Below are positions 49,632 to 58,400 of a stretch of 64,000 nt of DNA, one piece after another. Origin of the DNA: Pelagibacteraceae bacterium (GTDB lineage: Bacteria; Pseudomonadota; Alphaproteobacteria; Pelagibacterales; Pelagibacteraceae); contig VTPO01000001.1 in NCBI GenBank assembly GCA_008638205.1, forward strand, positions 62,001 through 126,000. Direction: 5' to 3'. Numbering within the stretch: position 1 is the first letter of the stretch; every line of letters starts with the position of its first letter. The notes under the pieces are model-generated. The model saw only the letters and a program-made list of their open reading frames with translations. It searched no databases and was not told where the DNA came from. A program made the translations under genes and the position numbers.

Positions 49632-49660
49632 TTAACAGATTCTTAAAGCTTGTTTATTGT
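49632..49660 (+). promoter_or_regulatory. Putative promoter of the ABC transporter operon
   Basis: TTAACA at 49632-49637 and TATTGT at 49655-49660 are 17 bp apart, about 50 bp ahead of the binding-protein ATG. That ATG has one of the strongest Shine-Dalgarno sequences here (AAGGGGAG). The -10 box is imperfect, so the call is tentative. Confidence 0.3.
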
Positions 49661-49714
49661 TATTTATCTAAGTAGGTTTCGACTGTTAATTAACAAACAT
49701 AAGGGGAGACTAAA

Positions 49715-50950
49715 ATGAAAAAACTATTAAATAGACTAGTTGCTATTTTCTCTATCTTTTCATTACTTTTAGGGTTCAGTTCTGCTCAAGCTAGAGTTGA
49801 TGGCGATGTCATCACTTTGGGTGCTGCAGTTTCTTTAACTGGAAAGTATTCTACTAACGGCGAACATACCAAAAATGGTTACAATTTAGCTGTTAAGAGA
49901 ATCAATGACATGGGTGGAGTTAAAGTAGGTGGTAAAAGCTACAAATTCGCTGTCAAATATTATGATGATGAATCTAACTCTAAGAGAGCTGCTCAATTAG
50001 CTGAACGATTAATCAAGCAGGATGGCGTTAAGTATATGCTTGGCCCATACAGTTCTGGTTTAACAAAAGCAATGGCTCCAGTAACTGAGGAAAACAAAAT
50101 TCCTATGGTTGAAGCAAATGGTGCTTCTAGATCTTTGTTTACTAAAGGATACAAATATTTGTTTGCAGTATTATCTCCTGCTAACCAATACCTTGAAGTA
50201 GCAATTGATTTGGCTGTTGAAAAAAATGGTGGCAAGCCAGTGAAAATTGCTATGGCATTTGAACAAGATCCTTTTTCACAAGATGTTAGATTAGGAATTT
50301 TAGATGCAGCAAAAAGAACTAAATCTAAAATCATAATTGATGACAAACTTCCAAAAGAACTAAACGATATGGCAGCAACTTTAGCTAAAGTTAAAGCTGT
50401 GAAGCCAGATGTTCTTGTGGTGTCAGGGCACTCAAAAGGTGCACTAACTGCGATCAGACAAATTTCAGAAATGAAAGTGGATGTTAAGATGTTAGCGATG
50501 ACACATTGTGATGCTTCTAAATTAGCAAAACAACATGGAAAAAAAGCTGAGTACGCATTATGTGCCTCTCAGTGGCACAAATCTTTATCTTACAAAGATA
50601 ATTATTTTGGTAGTGGTTTAAAGTATGACAAAGACTTTACAGCTGCTTACGGATATGCGCCTCCATATCAAGCAGCAGAATCTTCTGCAGCACTATTAGT
50701 TTATAAAGATGCATTTGAAAGAGCGAACTCTTTCGATACTAAGAAAGTAAGAGATGCATTAGCAAAAACTGATATGCAAACTTTTTATGGAAATGTAAAA
50801 TTTGGTTCTGGTGGTCAAAATACTGCTAAGCCAATGGTGCTTTTCCAAGTTAGATGTACTGGCGATAAGTGTGAAAACAAAGTTGTGGCTCCTACAAAAT
50901 GGGCTTCAGCTAAGTTAGTGCACCCAGTACCAAGTTGGTCTAAAAGATAA
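49715..50950 (+). CDS. ABC transporter substrate-binding protein, branched-chain amino acid (LivK) type
   Basis: Periplasmic receptor for an ABC importer. The 411-residue protein has a signal peptide (MKKLLNRLVAIFSIFSLLLGFSSAQA) and a type I periplasmic-binding fold: ITLGAAVSLTGKYSTNGEHTKNG, then YYDDESNSKRAAQLAERLI, VKYMLGPYSSGLTKAMAPV and AYGYAPPYQAAESSAALLV. The family binds branched-chain or other amino acids, amides or short carboxylates. It starts the operon with a strong ribosome binding site and is followed by a terminator hairpin, so it is likely expressed above the other subunits. The true ligand is unknown; a glutarate-hydroxylase gene at the operon end is a hint. Confidence 0.92.
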   Translation: MKKLLNRLVAIFSIFSLLLGFSSAQARVDGDVITLGAAVSLTGKYSTNGEHTKNGYNLAVKRINDMGGVKVGGKSYKFAVKYYDDESNSKRAAQLAERLIKQDGVKYMLGPYSSGLTKAMAPVTEENKIPMVEANGASRSLFTKGYKYLFAVLSPANQYLEVAIDLAVEKNGGKPVKIAMAFEQDPFSQDVRLGILDAAKRTKSKIIIDDKLPKELNDMAATLAKVKAVKPDVLVVSGHSKGALTAIRQISEMKVDVKMLAMTHCDASKLAKQHGKKAEYALCASQWHKSLSYKDNYFGSGLKYDKDFTAAYGYAPPYQAAESSAALLVYKDAFERANSFDTKKVRDALAKTDMQTFYGNVKFGSGGQNTAKPMVLFQVRCTGDKCENKVVAPTKWASAKLVHPVPSWSKR

Positions 50951-50962
50951 ATACAATTAACT

Positions 50963-50995
50963 AAATGCCCCCTTTTACGAGGGGGCATTTTTTTT
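50963..50995 (+). terminator. Leaky intrinsic terminator between binding protein and permease genes
   Basis: AAATGCCCCC (50963-50972) pairs with GGGGGCATTT (50981-50990), an intramolecular 10-bp stem with an 8-nt loop, followed by a run of T. Position inside the operon suggests partial termination, allowing more binding protein than membrane subunits. Confidence 0.9.
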
Positions 50996-51008
50996 ATAAG
51001 AAAAAAAA

Positions 51009-51902
51009 ATGGATTTTTTAATATTTGAACACCCAATTTTAATCGTTCAAGCTTTGATGGATGGAGTGTTGCTTGGAATATTATTTGCATTGATTGCTTA
51101 TGGAATGGCACTGCAATGGGGAGTGATGAATATAATTAACATTGCACAAGGGGAACTTGTGATTATGGGAGGATATGTTGCATACTTTTTATATATGTAT
51201 GGAATACACCCTGCTTATGGAGTGATTGTTTCTCCAATCGTTATGTATTTTGTGGGTATCGGAATTTATAAGCTAGTTATTAATAAAGTCGTTGATAAAG
51301 ATTTATTTACATCAATTTTAGCAACATTTGGAATAAGTATTTTAATGATGCAATTAATGAACTTCGTTTTTGGTGCGGATGTTGTTGTTGCTCAATCAAA
51401 TTTTGGAACAACTATGTTATTTGATAATTCAGTAACGCTTCCTAATTCTAAAATTTTTGCTTCAGTGGTCAGTGTGCTTGCTGCAATAGTTTTGGTCTTG
51501 TACATGAAAAAATCTAAATTAGGTCGAGCTATCAGAGCTACTGCCCAAAACGCTAGAGCAGCAAAGATATTAGGAGTGGATACAGAAAAAGTTTATGCAT
51601 CTACATTTGGGATTAATGCAGCTCTTTGTGGTGTTGCAGGAGCACTTATTGCTATCACGTTTACTTTGCACCCCTATGTTGGCTTACCTTACACAGTTAG
51701 ATCTTTCATGATCGTTATTGTTGCAGGACTGGGAAATCTTCCAGGTGTCGCATTATCGGGTATGGGATTAGGAGTTTTTGAAGAATTTGCTGACTATCTA
51801 TTAGGAACTGAATTTAGAATTGCTGCAGTGTTTTTATTGTTAGTTTTGATTTTAATGTACAGACGATTTAAATTAGCAAGAAGCAGGGAGTATTTGAAGT
51901 AA
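51009..51902 (+). CDS. livH: Branched-chain amino acid-type ABC permease (LivH)
   Basis: One of two membrane subunits of the importer. The 297-residue protein has about eight hydrophobic helices and LivH landmarks: LLGILFALIAYGMALQWGVMNI, NIAQGELVIMGGYVAYFL, GRAIRATAQNARAAKILGVDTEKVY (the EAA-like loop that contacts the ATPase), and VIVAGLGNLPGVALSG. Length is normal. It follows the binding-protein gene after a terminator and abuts livM with a 1-bp overlap. Confidence 0.93.
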   Translation: MDFLIFEHPILIVQALMDGVLLGILFALIAYGMALQWGVMNIINIAQGELVIMGGYVAYFLYMYGIHPAYGVIVSPIVMYFVGIGIYKLVINKVVDKDLFTSILATFGISILMMQLMNFVFGADVVVAQSNFGTTMLFDNSVTLPNSKIFASVVSVLAAIVLVLYMKKSKLGRAIRATAQNARAAKILGVDTEKVYASTFGINAALCGVAGALIAITFTLHPYVGLPYTVRSFMIVIVAGLGNLPGVALSGMGLGVFEEFADYLLGTEFRIAAVFLLLVLILMYRRFKLARSREYLK

Positions 51903-52969
51903 TGCTGAGCAACATAAAGAAAAAAGATCTTTTTATTTATTTAGGAGTTTTGGCTTTTGCATTGATAGCTCCAAATGTTTTTCCAGACTATAGAATTCAG
52001 TTTACGTTTTGGTTAGTGCTTATCATTCTAGCGATTACTTGGAATATTCAAGGAGGTGAAATGGGATACAACACCTTTGGTAATATTATGTTCTTTGGAG
52101 TCGGAATGTATGTTTGTTCTGGTATTCAAATAGGCTTATTTTTTGATTTGGCTGAATGGACTGTTAGTGGTGGAGAAAAAACTTTTGTTCATACACCCGA
52201 TCAATATTTTCAAGGTCTCTGGGTAGGCTTACTTGCAGCTGCAATCATTCCTGCGATTATTGCGTTAATTATTGGTTATGGAGTTTTAGGATTGCGCGGA
52301 CATTATTTTGCAATTTGTACATTAGGTATTGGAATAGCATCAGGAGAAGTTGCTGGTGGGATAGAACTTATTGGAGCAGGTCAGGGAATGACCGCACCAC
52401 CTTGGCCCAAAGATATTGGTGGAACAGAATATAGAAATGAATTTTTCTATTATTTAACACTTGCTCTTTTTGTTATGACATTTGTGTTTATCAAATGGTT
52501 ATATTCAACAAGGTTTAGATTAGTTCTTAATGCTATCAGAGATAATGAAGATAAAGCAGAAGCAATGGGTATTGAGACTATGCGATATAAAATTACAGGA
52601 TGGGTTATCTCAGCATTTTTTGTTGGACTAGCTGGAGGTCTTGTAGGAAATATCGTTGGTTACATTGAGCCAGTGGAAGTCGCATTTGATGGAAGAGAAA
52701 TGGGAGTCTTTATGGTTCTCATGTGTATTTTGGGAGGCAAGGGGACTTTATGGGGACCGGTTATTGGGGCCTCAGTGTTTCATATATTTAAAGAAAGTTT
52801 TTGGTCTTTCTTTTTAGGATGGCAGTATGTTGCCTTAGGAGTTTTAATTATTGTTATTGTTGTTTATCTTCCGGAAGGAATTATGGGTTTTCTTCGTGAA
52901 AAAAAACCAGAATGGTTTGGTGAGGTTATGGACGAAGAAGATAGAAAGGCACAGGTTACTTTAGATTAA
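51902..52969 (+). CDS. livM: Branched-chain amino acid-type ABC permease (LivM)
   Basis: Second membrane subunit. The 355-residue protein has about ten helices with LivM motifs: ITWNIQGGEMGYNTFGNIMFFGVG, GLRGHYFAICTLGIGIASGEV, LVLNAIRDNEDKAEAMGIETMRYK (ATPase-contact loop) and MCILGGKGTLWGPVIGA. The end is a charged tail (FGEVMDEEDRKAQ). It overlaps livH and livG by one base each, showing tight translational coupling. Confidence 0.93.
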   Translation: MLSNIKKKDLFIYLGVLAFALIAPNVFPDYRIQFTFWLVLIILAITWNIQGGEMGYNTFGNIMFFGVGMYVCSGIQIGLFFDLAEWTVSGGEKTFVHTPDQYFQGLWVGLLAAAIIPAIIALIIGYGVLGLRGHYFAICTLGIGIASGEVAGGIELIGAGQGMTAPPWPKDIGGTEYRNEFFYYLTLALFVMTFVFIKWLYSTRFRLVLNAIRDNEDKAEAMGIETMRYKITGWVISAFFVGLAGGLVGNIVGYIEPVEVAFDGREMGVFMVLMCILGGKGTLWGPVIGASVFHIFKESFWSFFLGWQYVALGVLIIVIVVYLPEGIMGFLREKKPEWFGEVMDEEDRKAQVTLD

Positions 52970-53709
52970 TGGCACTTTTAGAAGTTAGAAATGTTTCAAA
53001 ATCTTTTGGTGGAGTAAAGGCCAATGTAGATATTTCATTGCAAGTAGAGCAGGGGTCTATCGTTGGGTTGATTGGACCAAACGGATCTGGCAAAACAACT
53101 TTGTTCAATTCTATTGTAGGTACTCATCCTATTGACCAAGGTTCCATTACATTTGATGGTAATGAGATATCAAATCTTCCTATTCCAGAAGTTGCTAAGT
53201 TAGGATTGTTAAGAACGTTTCAGCAAACAAGAATTTATGGAAAGTTAAACTGTGTGCAAAATATGCTTATTAGTCATAAGCCTAGAAATGAAACTTTGCT
53301 CACTGTTTTTGCGGGTATACCCAAAGAACTGACCTCAAAAGCAGAAGATATTTTAAAATTTGTGGGTCTGTATCAAAAAAGAAATTTAAGAGCAGGTGAT
53401 CTGTCTTTTGGTCAGCAAAAATTGTTAGAACTTGCGATGGCACTAATGAGTGAGCCTAAAATGCTTTTATTAGACGAGCCGACCGCTGGAATTAACCCTA
53501 CCTTAATTAATGGAATCATTACTCGTTTAATCCAAGTTAACAAAGAGTACGGTATAACATTGTTTGTAATTGAACATAATATGAAAGTAGTTATGCAACT
53601 TGCACAAAAAATATTTTGTGTAGCTCACGGACAGCTTCTTGCCGAAGGTGGACCCGATGAAATTAAAAATGATAAGCGCGTTGTTGATGCTTATTTAGGA
53701 GCGCAATAA
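52969..53709 (+). CDS. livG: ABC transporter ATPase (LivG)
   Basis: ATP-hydrolysing subunit. The 246-residue protein has Walker A LIGPNGSGKTTLFNSI, a Q-loop LLRTFQQTRIYG, signature LSFGQQKLLELAMAL, Walker B MLLLDEPTAGINP and the switch IEHNMKVVMQLA. The LSFGQQ signature and length indicate LivG rather than LivF. Overlaps neighbours by one base at each end. Confidence 0.94.
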   Translation: MALLEVRNVSKSFGGVKANVDISLQVEQGSIVGLIGPNGSGKTTLFNSIVGTHPIDQGSITFDGNEISNLPIPEVAKLGLLRTFQQTRIYGKLNCVQNMLISHKPRNETLLTVFAGIPKELTSKAEDILKFVGLYQKRNLRAGDLSFGQQKLLELAMALMSEPKMLLLDEPTAGINPTLINGIITRLIQVNKEYGITLFVIEHNMKVVMQLAQKIFCVAHGQLLAEGGPDEIKNDKRVVDAYLGAQ

Positions 53710-54494
53710 TGTCAGATCAATATTCAGTTTTAGGATCCGCACCCACAAAAAAAGATTTGCAAAAACTTTCTCCAGATAATGTTCATGTGCAAATTGAAGG
53801 ACTGACCGCAGGGTATGGTAAAATGGAAATTTTACATGACTTTGATTTAATGGTGAGTAAGGCCCAATCTCTTTGCTTAATCGGACCTAACGGAGCAGGA
53901 AAATCTACAATTCTTCATTCTATTTACGGTTTTACTAATATTTTTTCTGGCAAAATTAGCATTGATGGAAAAGACATTACCAATCTAACACCAGCAGAAA
54001 AATTAACCTCTGTTGGAATTGCTTATATATTGCAAGACAACTCAGTCTTTCCAGATATGACCGTAGAGGAAAATTTATTAATGGGTGGTTATGCAAAGGA
54101 TAAAGTGGAAGAATCTTATGAAGAAGCACAAAGAGTTTTAGATAAGTACGAAAGATTAAAAAATAGAAGAAATCAGCCTGCAAAAGTTTTGTCTGGTGGA
54201 GAGAGAAGATTATTAGAAATCTCAAGGGCATTAGTTATGAAACCTAGTGTTTTGCTAGTAGATGAACCATCGATTGGTTTAGAGCCTAGATATATTGATA
54301 TGGTTTTTGAAATATTGAGAGACCTTCAGCAAAATGAGAAAAAAACTATTATCTTAGTTGAGCAAAATGCAAAAAAAGGTTTGGAATTTGCAGATAATGG
54401 TTACGTTTTGGTTTCAGGTCAAACAGCTATCGTTGGTAAGGGCGATGAGTTGCTAGAAAATCCAGATGTTGGTAGATTATTCCTCGGAGGATAG
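53709..54494 (+). CDS. livF: ABC transporter ATPase (LivF)
   Basis: Second ATPase of the importer. The 261-residue protein shows Walker A LIGPNGAGKSTILHSI, Q-loop YILQDNSVFPDMTVEENLLMG, signature LSGGERRLLEISRAL, Walker B VLLVDEPSIGLEP and switch VEQNAKKGLEFA. The N-terminus has an extension of about 25 residues before the usual start (MSDQYSVLGSAPTKKDLQKL), which makes it longer than typical LivF (about 235). The first ATG overlaps the livG stop, so the extended start is probably real. Confidence 0.93.
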   Translation: MSDQYSVLGSAPTKKDLQKLSPDNVHVQIEGLTAGYGKMEILHDFDLMVSKAQSLCLIGPNGAGKSTILHSIYGFTNIFSGKISIDGKDITNLTPAEKLTSVGIAYILQDNSVFPDMTVEENLLMGGYAKDKVEESYEEAQRVLDKYERLKNRRNQPAKVLSGGERRLLEISRALVMKPSVLLVDEPSIGLEPRYIDMVFEILRDLQQNEKKTIILVEQNAKKGLEFADNGYVLVSGQTAIVGKGDELLENPDVGRLFLGG

Positions 54495-54505
54495 TTTACT
54501 ACAAT

Positions 54506-55210
54506 TTGTTTTCATTAATTTCTTTTAGACAAGGTGTTAGTCATGCTTTTGGCGTTCCAGCTTTAGGGTTGGGCTCAAGCATGTTTGCATTTGGAGCTTA
54601 TTTAAAAAGCTCTGGTTTTGATTTGTTTCAAAGCTTTGCCTCTTCCTTCTTTACCTTCGCACTCCCAGGTCAATTTGTAATGGCAGAAACTATGTTAGCG
54701 GGAGGAACATTTTTAAATATTTTTTTAGCTGTGCTTTTAACTAACGCAAGATTATTTCCAATGACCGTTAATTTAATTCCCATCATTAGACATTCCTCTC
54801 ATTCCAAGTGGAAGTATTATTTTCTAGCACATTTTATTGCCGTTACATCATGGTTTAATATGTTCGCAGTTCACAAACAGCTACAACAACAAAACAAGTT
54901 TGATTACTTCTTGGGCCTTGGTGGTTTTTTGTGGTTCAATGCTGTGATCTGTACGATGTTAGGATTTTCAATCTCTCATCTAGTTTCTCATGAATTTTTA
55001 ATAGGACTAGTCTTTATTAATCCGATTTATTTTTTAATTATGACAGTGAGTAATTTGAATGAAAAAAAACTTACCACATCTGTTATCCTAGGAGCAGTTT
55101 TTAGTTTTATTTTATATCAATACACTCCTGAATGGTCCGTATTGATAGCGGGTATTGCATCTGGAACCTTAAGTTTTTTTATTTTTAAAAAGGAAAATAA
55201 TGACAGCTAA
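54506..55210 (+). CDS. azlC: AzlC-family membrane protein
   Basis: Larger subunit of the two-component AzlCD system, known for exporting branched-chain amino acids or analogues. The 234-residue protein has about six helices and AzlC landmarks: FRQGVSHAFGVPALGLGSSMFAFG, FFTFALPGQFVMAETMLAGG, FLAVLLTNARLFPMTVNLIP and a C-terminal ASGTLSFFIF. It starts at TTG 54506, 11 bp after livF; there is no ATG in that region and no good ribosome binding site, so coupling with livF is likely. It overlaps azlD by 11 bp. Confidence 0.87.
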   Translation: MFSLISFRQGVSHAFGVPALGLGSSMFAFGAYLKSSGFDLFQSFASSFFTFALPGQFVMAETMLAGGTFLNIFLAVLLTNARLFPMTVNLIPIIRHSSHSKWKYYFLAHFIAVTSWFNMFAVHKQLQQQNKFDYFLGLGGFLWFNAVICTMLGFSISHLVSHEFLIGLVFINPIYFLIMTVSNLNEKKLTTSVILGAVFSFILYQYTPEWSVLIAGIASGTLSFFIFKKENNDS

Positions 55211-55526
55211 TACTATTTACACAGCCATCTTTCTTGCAACATGTGCAACCTACTTATGTAGAGCCATGGGTGTATTTAGTGCAAAAAACATAAATACAAA
55301 TAGCCCAGTTTTTAATTGGATTAAATGTGTTTCTATTGGAATTATTTCTGCAGTAATATCAAAAATTATTTTATTTCCAGCCGGAATTCTTTCCGAAACT
55401 GAATCTGAGAGCAGAATTGTTGCAACAATTGTAACATTGCTAGCGTATTTTCTGTTTAAAAAGAATGTTATCTTTGGTATTTTTGCAGGCGTCACAACCT
55501 TTTTACTAATGAACTTTTATTTTTAG
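55200..55526 (+). CDS. azlD: AzlD-family membrane protein
   Basis: Small partner of AzlC. The 108-residue protein has four hydrophobic segments and the AzlD pattern: AIFLATCATYLCRAMGVF near the start, FNWIKCVSIGIISAVISKIIL, and RIVATIVTLLAYFLFKKNVIFGIFAG. The length is right for the family. It overlaps azlC and ends only 2 bp before the glutarate hydroxylase gene, so the transporter operon appears to run through to that gene. Confidence 0.82.
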   Translation: MTANTIYTAIFLATCATYLCRAMGVFSAKNINTNSPVFNWIKCVSIGIISAVISKIILFPAGILSETESESRIVATIVTLLAYFLFKKNVIFGIFAGVTTFLLMNFYF

Positions 55527-55528
55527 AT

Positions 55529-56437
55529 ATGCAAATACCAGGCCTCCTTATTGAAAACCATCCTACAAGCAATCGTTTATATGATGTTAAAATTGAAAAT
55601 AAATACCTAGATAAAATCAAAGATCAATTTGATGTATTTGATTTGTTGGATATTGAATACAAACCATTTCTTCGTTTTCATATTACGGATATTTTTAATA
55701 AAATTTTTGATAGCAAAATACAAAACTTTGTTAAAGAAACGATACAAGATCGTCAAAGAGGCGCTTTTATTATTGGTCCAGAAAAAATGGATCCAAAAAA
55801 ATATGATGCAGATTTTTTAGTCAAAGTATCTACAGCCTTAACTCATTTAATTGGAACCCCTAATTTTGATTCTATGGCAGGAAATTATTATGCACGTTTT
55901 GAAGTGAAACATACGGACAACAGTGATTCTTATTTGAGAAAAGCTTATAAAAAATTAGATCTACATACAGATGGCACTTACGTAAAGGAAAAAACAGACT
56001 GGTTGTTAATGATGAAAATGAAAGAGGAAAATGCCCATGGTGGAGAAAGTGTTTTATTGCACTTGGATGATTGGGAAGATTTGAAAGATTTTATAAAAGA
56101 TCCTGTTGCAAAACAGAATTTTATTTGGGGCTCTCCCAAAAGTAAAAATATAGACTACAAAATTGAACATCCTGTTTTTTCAAAAGATATGAACGGCAAA
56201 CCTACGATCTCGTATATTGATCAATTCCCAGAACCAAGCTCATTAGAGCAAGGTCTTTTTTTAAACCGCCTTTCTGAATCTTTGGAAAATAGCAAGAGAC
56301 ACATGGCTTTCAAACTACCTCCTGGGTATTCTATTTTTTCTAATAATCATTTTTTACTTCATGGAAGAAAAGCTTTTCAGCCTAGCCCTAATATGACACG
56401 AGAGCTCTTGAGACAAAGAGGAATTTTTTATTCTTAA
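55529..56437 (+). CDS. glaH: Glutarate 2-hydroxylase (Fe(II)/2-oxoglutarate oxygenase)
   Basis: Hydroxylates glutarate to L-2-hydroxyglutarate, using 2-oxoglutarate and oxygen (GlaH, also CsiD). The 302-residue protein matches E. coli GlaH along most of its length: LRFHITDIF-type start, the SMAGNYYARFEVKHTDNSDSY stretch, ALTHLIGTPNFD, MMKMKEENAHGGESVLLHLDDWE, and SYIDQF. The iron-binding residues are His146 and Asp148 in LDLHTDGTY and His278 in FLLHGR, with arginines in RELLRQRG for the cosubstrate. No L-2-hydroxyglutarate oxidase gene is in the window. It follows azlD by 2 bp. Confidence 0.93.
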   Translation: MQIPGLLIENHPTSNRLYDVKIENKYLDKIKDQFDVFDLLDIEYKPFLRFHITDIFNKIFDSKIQNFVKETIQDRQRGAFIIGPEKMDPKKYDADFLVKVSTALTHLIGTPNFDSMAGNYYARFEVKHTDNSDSYLRKAYKKLDLHTDGTYVKEKTDWLLMMKMKEENAHGGESVLLHLDDWEDLKDFIKDPVAKQNFIWGSPKSKNIDYKIEHPVFSKDMNGKPTISYIDQFPEPSSLEQGLFLNRLSESLENSKRHMAFKLPPGYSIFSNNHFLLHGRKAFQPSPNMTRELLRQRGIFYS

Positions 56438-56440
56438 AAA

Positions 56441-57499
56441 TTATTTTCGTTTTCTAAAAAACTTTAAAATAAAAGGTATCGTAAAGATAATAAAGAACAC
56501 TCTTAAAAAGTGGTGATATGAAACAAAGATAGGATCTATATTGTAGGCTGCACTGATAATAACCATCTCATGCAATCCCCCTGGAGCAAAACTCAAAAAA
56601 GTAGCCATAAATTCAAACCCAAACCAAAGTTGCAAAGCATAAGCGAATACTGCCGCTATTGCTAAAAGCATGATTGAGATTATTGCACCATGAAAGCTGT
56701 AAAATAAAATATCTTTGATTGCTATTCCATTTAGCCTGCAACCGATTGCAGACCCAAGAAAGACAAATGCTAAATTAATAAAAATTGGAGGAAACTTTGC
56801 TGTTGTCATTTCCAAGGTATAAAAAAATCCTGCTGCCACCATTGCAGCTAAAATAGGAGCTGAGGGAATCTGGAATCTTTTTAAAAGTAAAGAAAGTAAG
56901 TGAGAGATAGCAATCAAGAACGTCAATTCAGCAAAATATCTAAGATTAAACTCTTGGTTAAAGGTGCTGCCACTCATGTCTTGGTACCCAGAATGCGCCA
57001 CAAATACAAATGGTACAAACAAAACAATAAACAAAACTCTAGCTGCCTGGGGAATAATAACTTGTCCTTGCTCTTTTTTATTAGTGGTAATTTCATTAAG
57101 AGCTGCCGCAATAACTACAAATGCTCCAGGCAAACCAGCAATAATTGATACAACTTTTTTAAATTTACATACTTTGTGTAAATAAAAAGCAGTGACGATA
57201 GTTCCTATAATGGTGCAAATAATCATGGCTATAGATGAAAAGATCCATAAATGCACTTTTTGCAAAAGAGTAATATTGAATGTTCCTGCAATAATGACTC
57301 CAATGATCAATAAGACAGGAAGAAATATTTTTTTATCAAATTTTATTTTTACAGGAGTGAAAGAAAATACTAAGTTGGCAAGCAAGGCGCCCAATAACCA
57401 TGGTAGCGGTAATTTAGTAAAGGAAGCAAGGTATCCACCCACCACTCCAATTAAAATACTTCTGTGGCTATTTTTAAAAGCAATTAAATATTCTTTCAT
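56441..57499 (-). CDS. AbrB-family (COG3180-type) membrane protein
   Basis: A 352-residue integral membrane protein with about ten helices and the internal duplication of the AbrB/ammonia-monooxygenase-like group: FTKLPLPWLLGALLANLVFSF in the first half, and FQIPSAPILAAMVAAGFFYTL with FLSFAPGGLHEMVIISAAYNIDP in the second. Function of the family is poorly known; transport or regulation has been proposed. It overlaps the neighbouring lyase gene by one base and is transcribed after it, so it may carry that enzyme's substrate. Confidence 0.85.
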   Translation of the reverse strand: MKEYLIAFKNSHRSILIGVVGGYLASFTKLPLPWLLGALLANLVFSFTPVKIKFDKKIFLPVLLIIGVIIAGTFNITLLQKVHLWIFSSIAMIICTIIGTIVTAFYLHKVCKFKKVVSIIAGLPGAFVVIAAALNEITTNKKEQGQVIIPQAARVLFIVLFVPFVFVAHSGYQDMSGSTFNQEFNLRYFAELTFLIAISHLLSLLLKRFQIPSAPILAAMVAAGFFYTLEMTTAKFPPIFINLAFVFLGSAIGCRLNGIAIKDILFYSFHGAIISIMLLAIAAVFAYALQLWFGFEFMATFLSFAPGGLHEMVIISAAYNIDPIFVSYHHFLRVFFIIFTIPFILKFFRKRK

Positions 57500-58356
57500 T
57501 AATTTCTTTCTATTTTTAACACTTTTTGAAAATCTAAAATGCCCAATGTATCGTTTGATAAGTTTTTTGATTTTGGAATTGACTCTTGCTTAATGGTTTT
57601 GAGAATAGTTTTAGTGGTATCTATATATCCATTTAAAATACTTTGAGAGTAGATTGCAAATTTAATGCCACACTTTTTTAAATCTTGAATAGTAAATTCT
57701 ACATTCTGAGTAATATTTAGCATTAAGTTTAAATTTTTATATTTGCTAATTATCTCCAAATCTTTTTTTGTATCAATCCCTGTTGCAAAAATTACATCGG
57801 CTCCAAGTGATTTAAATGCTTTAATTCTTTTAACAGTTTCTTTAATTCCTAAAACTGGGTAGGCGTCTGTTCTAGCAATGATACCAATGTCTTGTTTTTT
57901 ATTTTCTTTTGCAGCTTTCACTGCGGCTTTAATTCTTTCACAAGATTCTTGAAAATTAAGTATTTTTACTTTCTCAGTTAATGCACACTTTTTTGGAAAC
58001 TGCTGATCCTCAATGATTAATGCTGCAACTCCAACATCAGCCAAATCTCTTACCGTTCGGTGTATGTTGATAGTTCCACCAAATCCTGTATCTGCATCCA
58101 CGATACATGGAAGACTTGTTGAGCGTTGAATTTTTCTTGTGGAATTGACTAGTTCGCTCAAAGTAATGATACCAGCGTCCGGATATCCATACTGTCCTGA
58201 AGATAAAGCAAAACCACCAATAAAAATAAAATTAAACTTCTCTTTTTCTATTAACTTCGCACTCAATGGATCATGACAACCAGGCGTTAAAAAGAGTTTT
58301 TTACTACTTAAAGCTTTTTTAAATTTCAGATAATGGTCTTTAGATATTTTGTCCAA
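57499..58356 (-). CDS. PEP mutase/isocitrate lyase superfamily enzyme
   Basis: A 285-residue enzyme of the superfamily that cleaves or rearranges C-C or C-P bonds next to a carboxylate (methylisocitrate lyase, oxaloacetate decarboxylase, PEP mutase). It shows TPGCHDPLSAKLIEK, IFIGGFALSSGQYGYPDAG, the metal site CIVDADTGFGG (Asp87, Asp89) and IIEDQQFPKKCALTE. The usual catalytic KRCGH is here KKCAL: Cys124 is kept but the following Gly-His is lost, so the reaction cannot be assigned. The start is TTG 58356. It lies between an IclR regulator and a membrane protein, all on one strand. Confidence 0.85.
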   Translation of the reverse strand: MDKISKDHYLKFKKALSSKKLFLTPGCHDPLSAKLIEKEKFNFIFIGGFALSSGQYGYPDAGIITLSELVNSTRKIQRSTSLPCIVDADTGFGGTINIHRTVRDLADVGVAALIIEDQQFPKKCALTEKVKILNFQESCERIKAAVKAAKENKKQDIGIIARTDAYPVLGIKETVKRIKAFKSLGADVIFATGIDTKKDLEIISKYKNLNLMLNITQNVEFTIQDLKKCGIKFAIYSQSILNGYIDTTKTILKTIKQESIPKSKNLSNDTLGILDFQKVLKIERN

Positions 58357-58400
58357 GCAAGTTTATTATTGTATATTATTATAATTTTCTATCTTTATCT

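Noticed and set aside
49580-49640. ATATATT/AATATAT inverted repeat as a MarR operator
   Set aside because: Perfect but made only of A and T in AT-rich DNA; not enough to call an operator.
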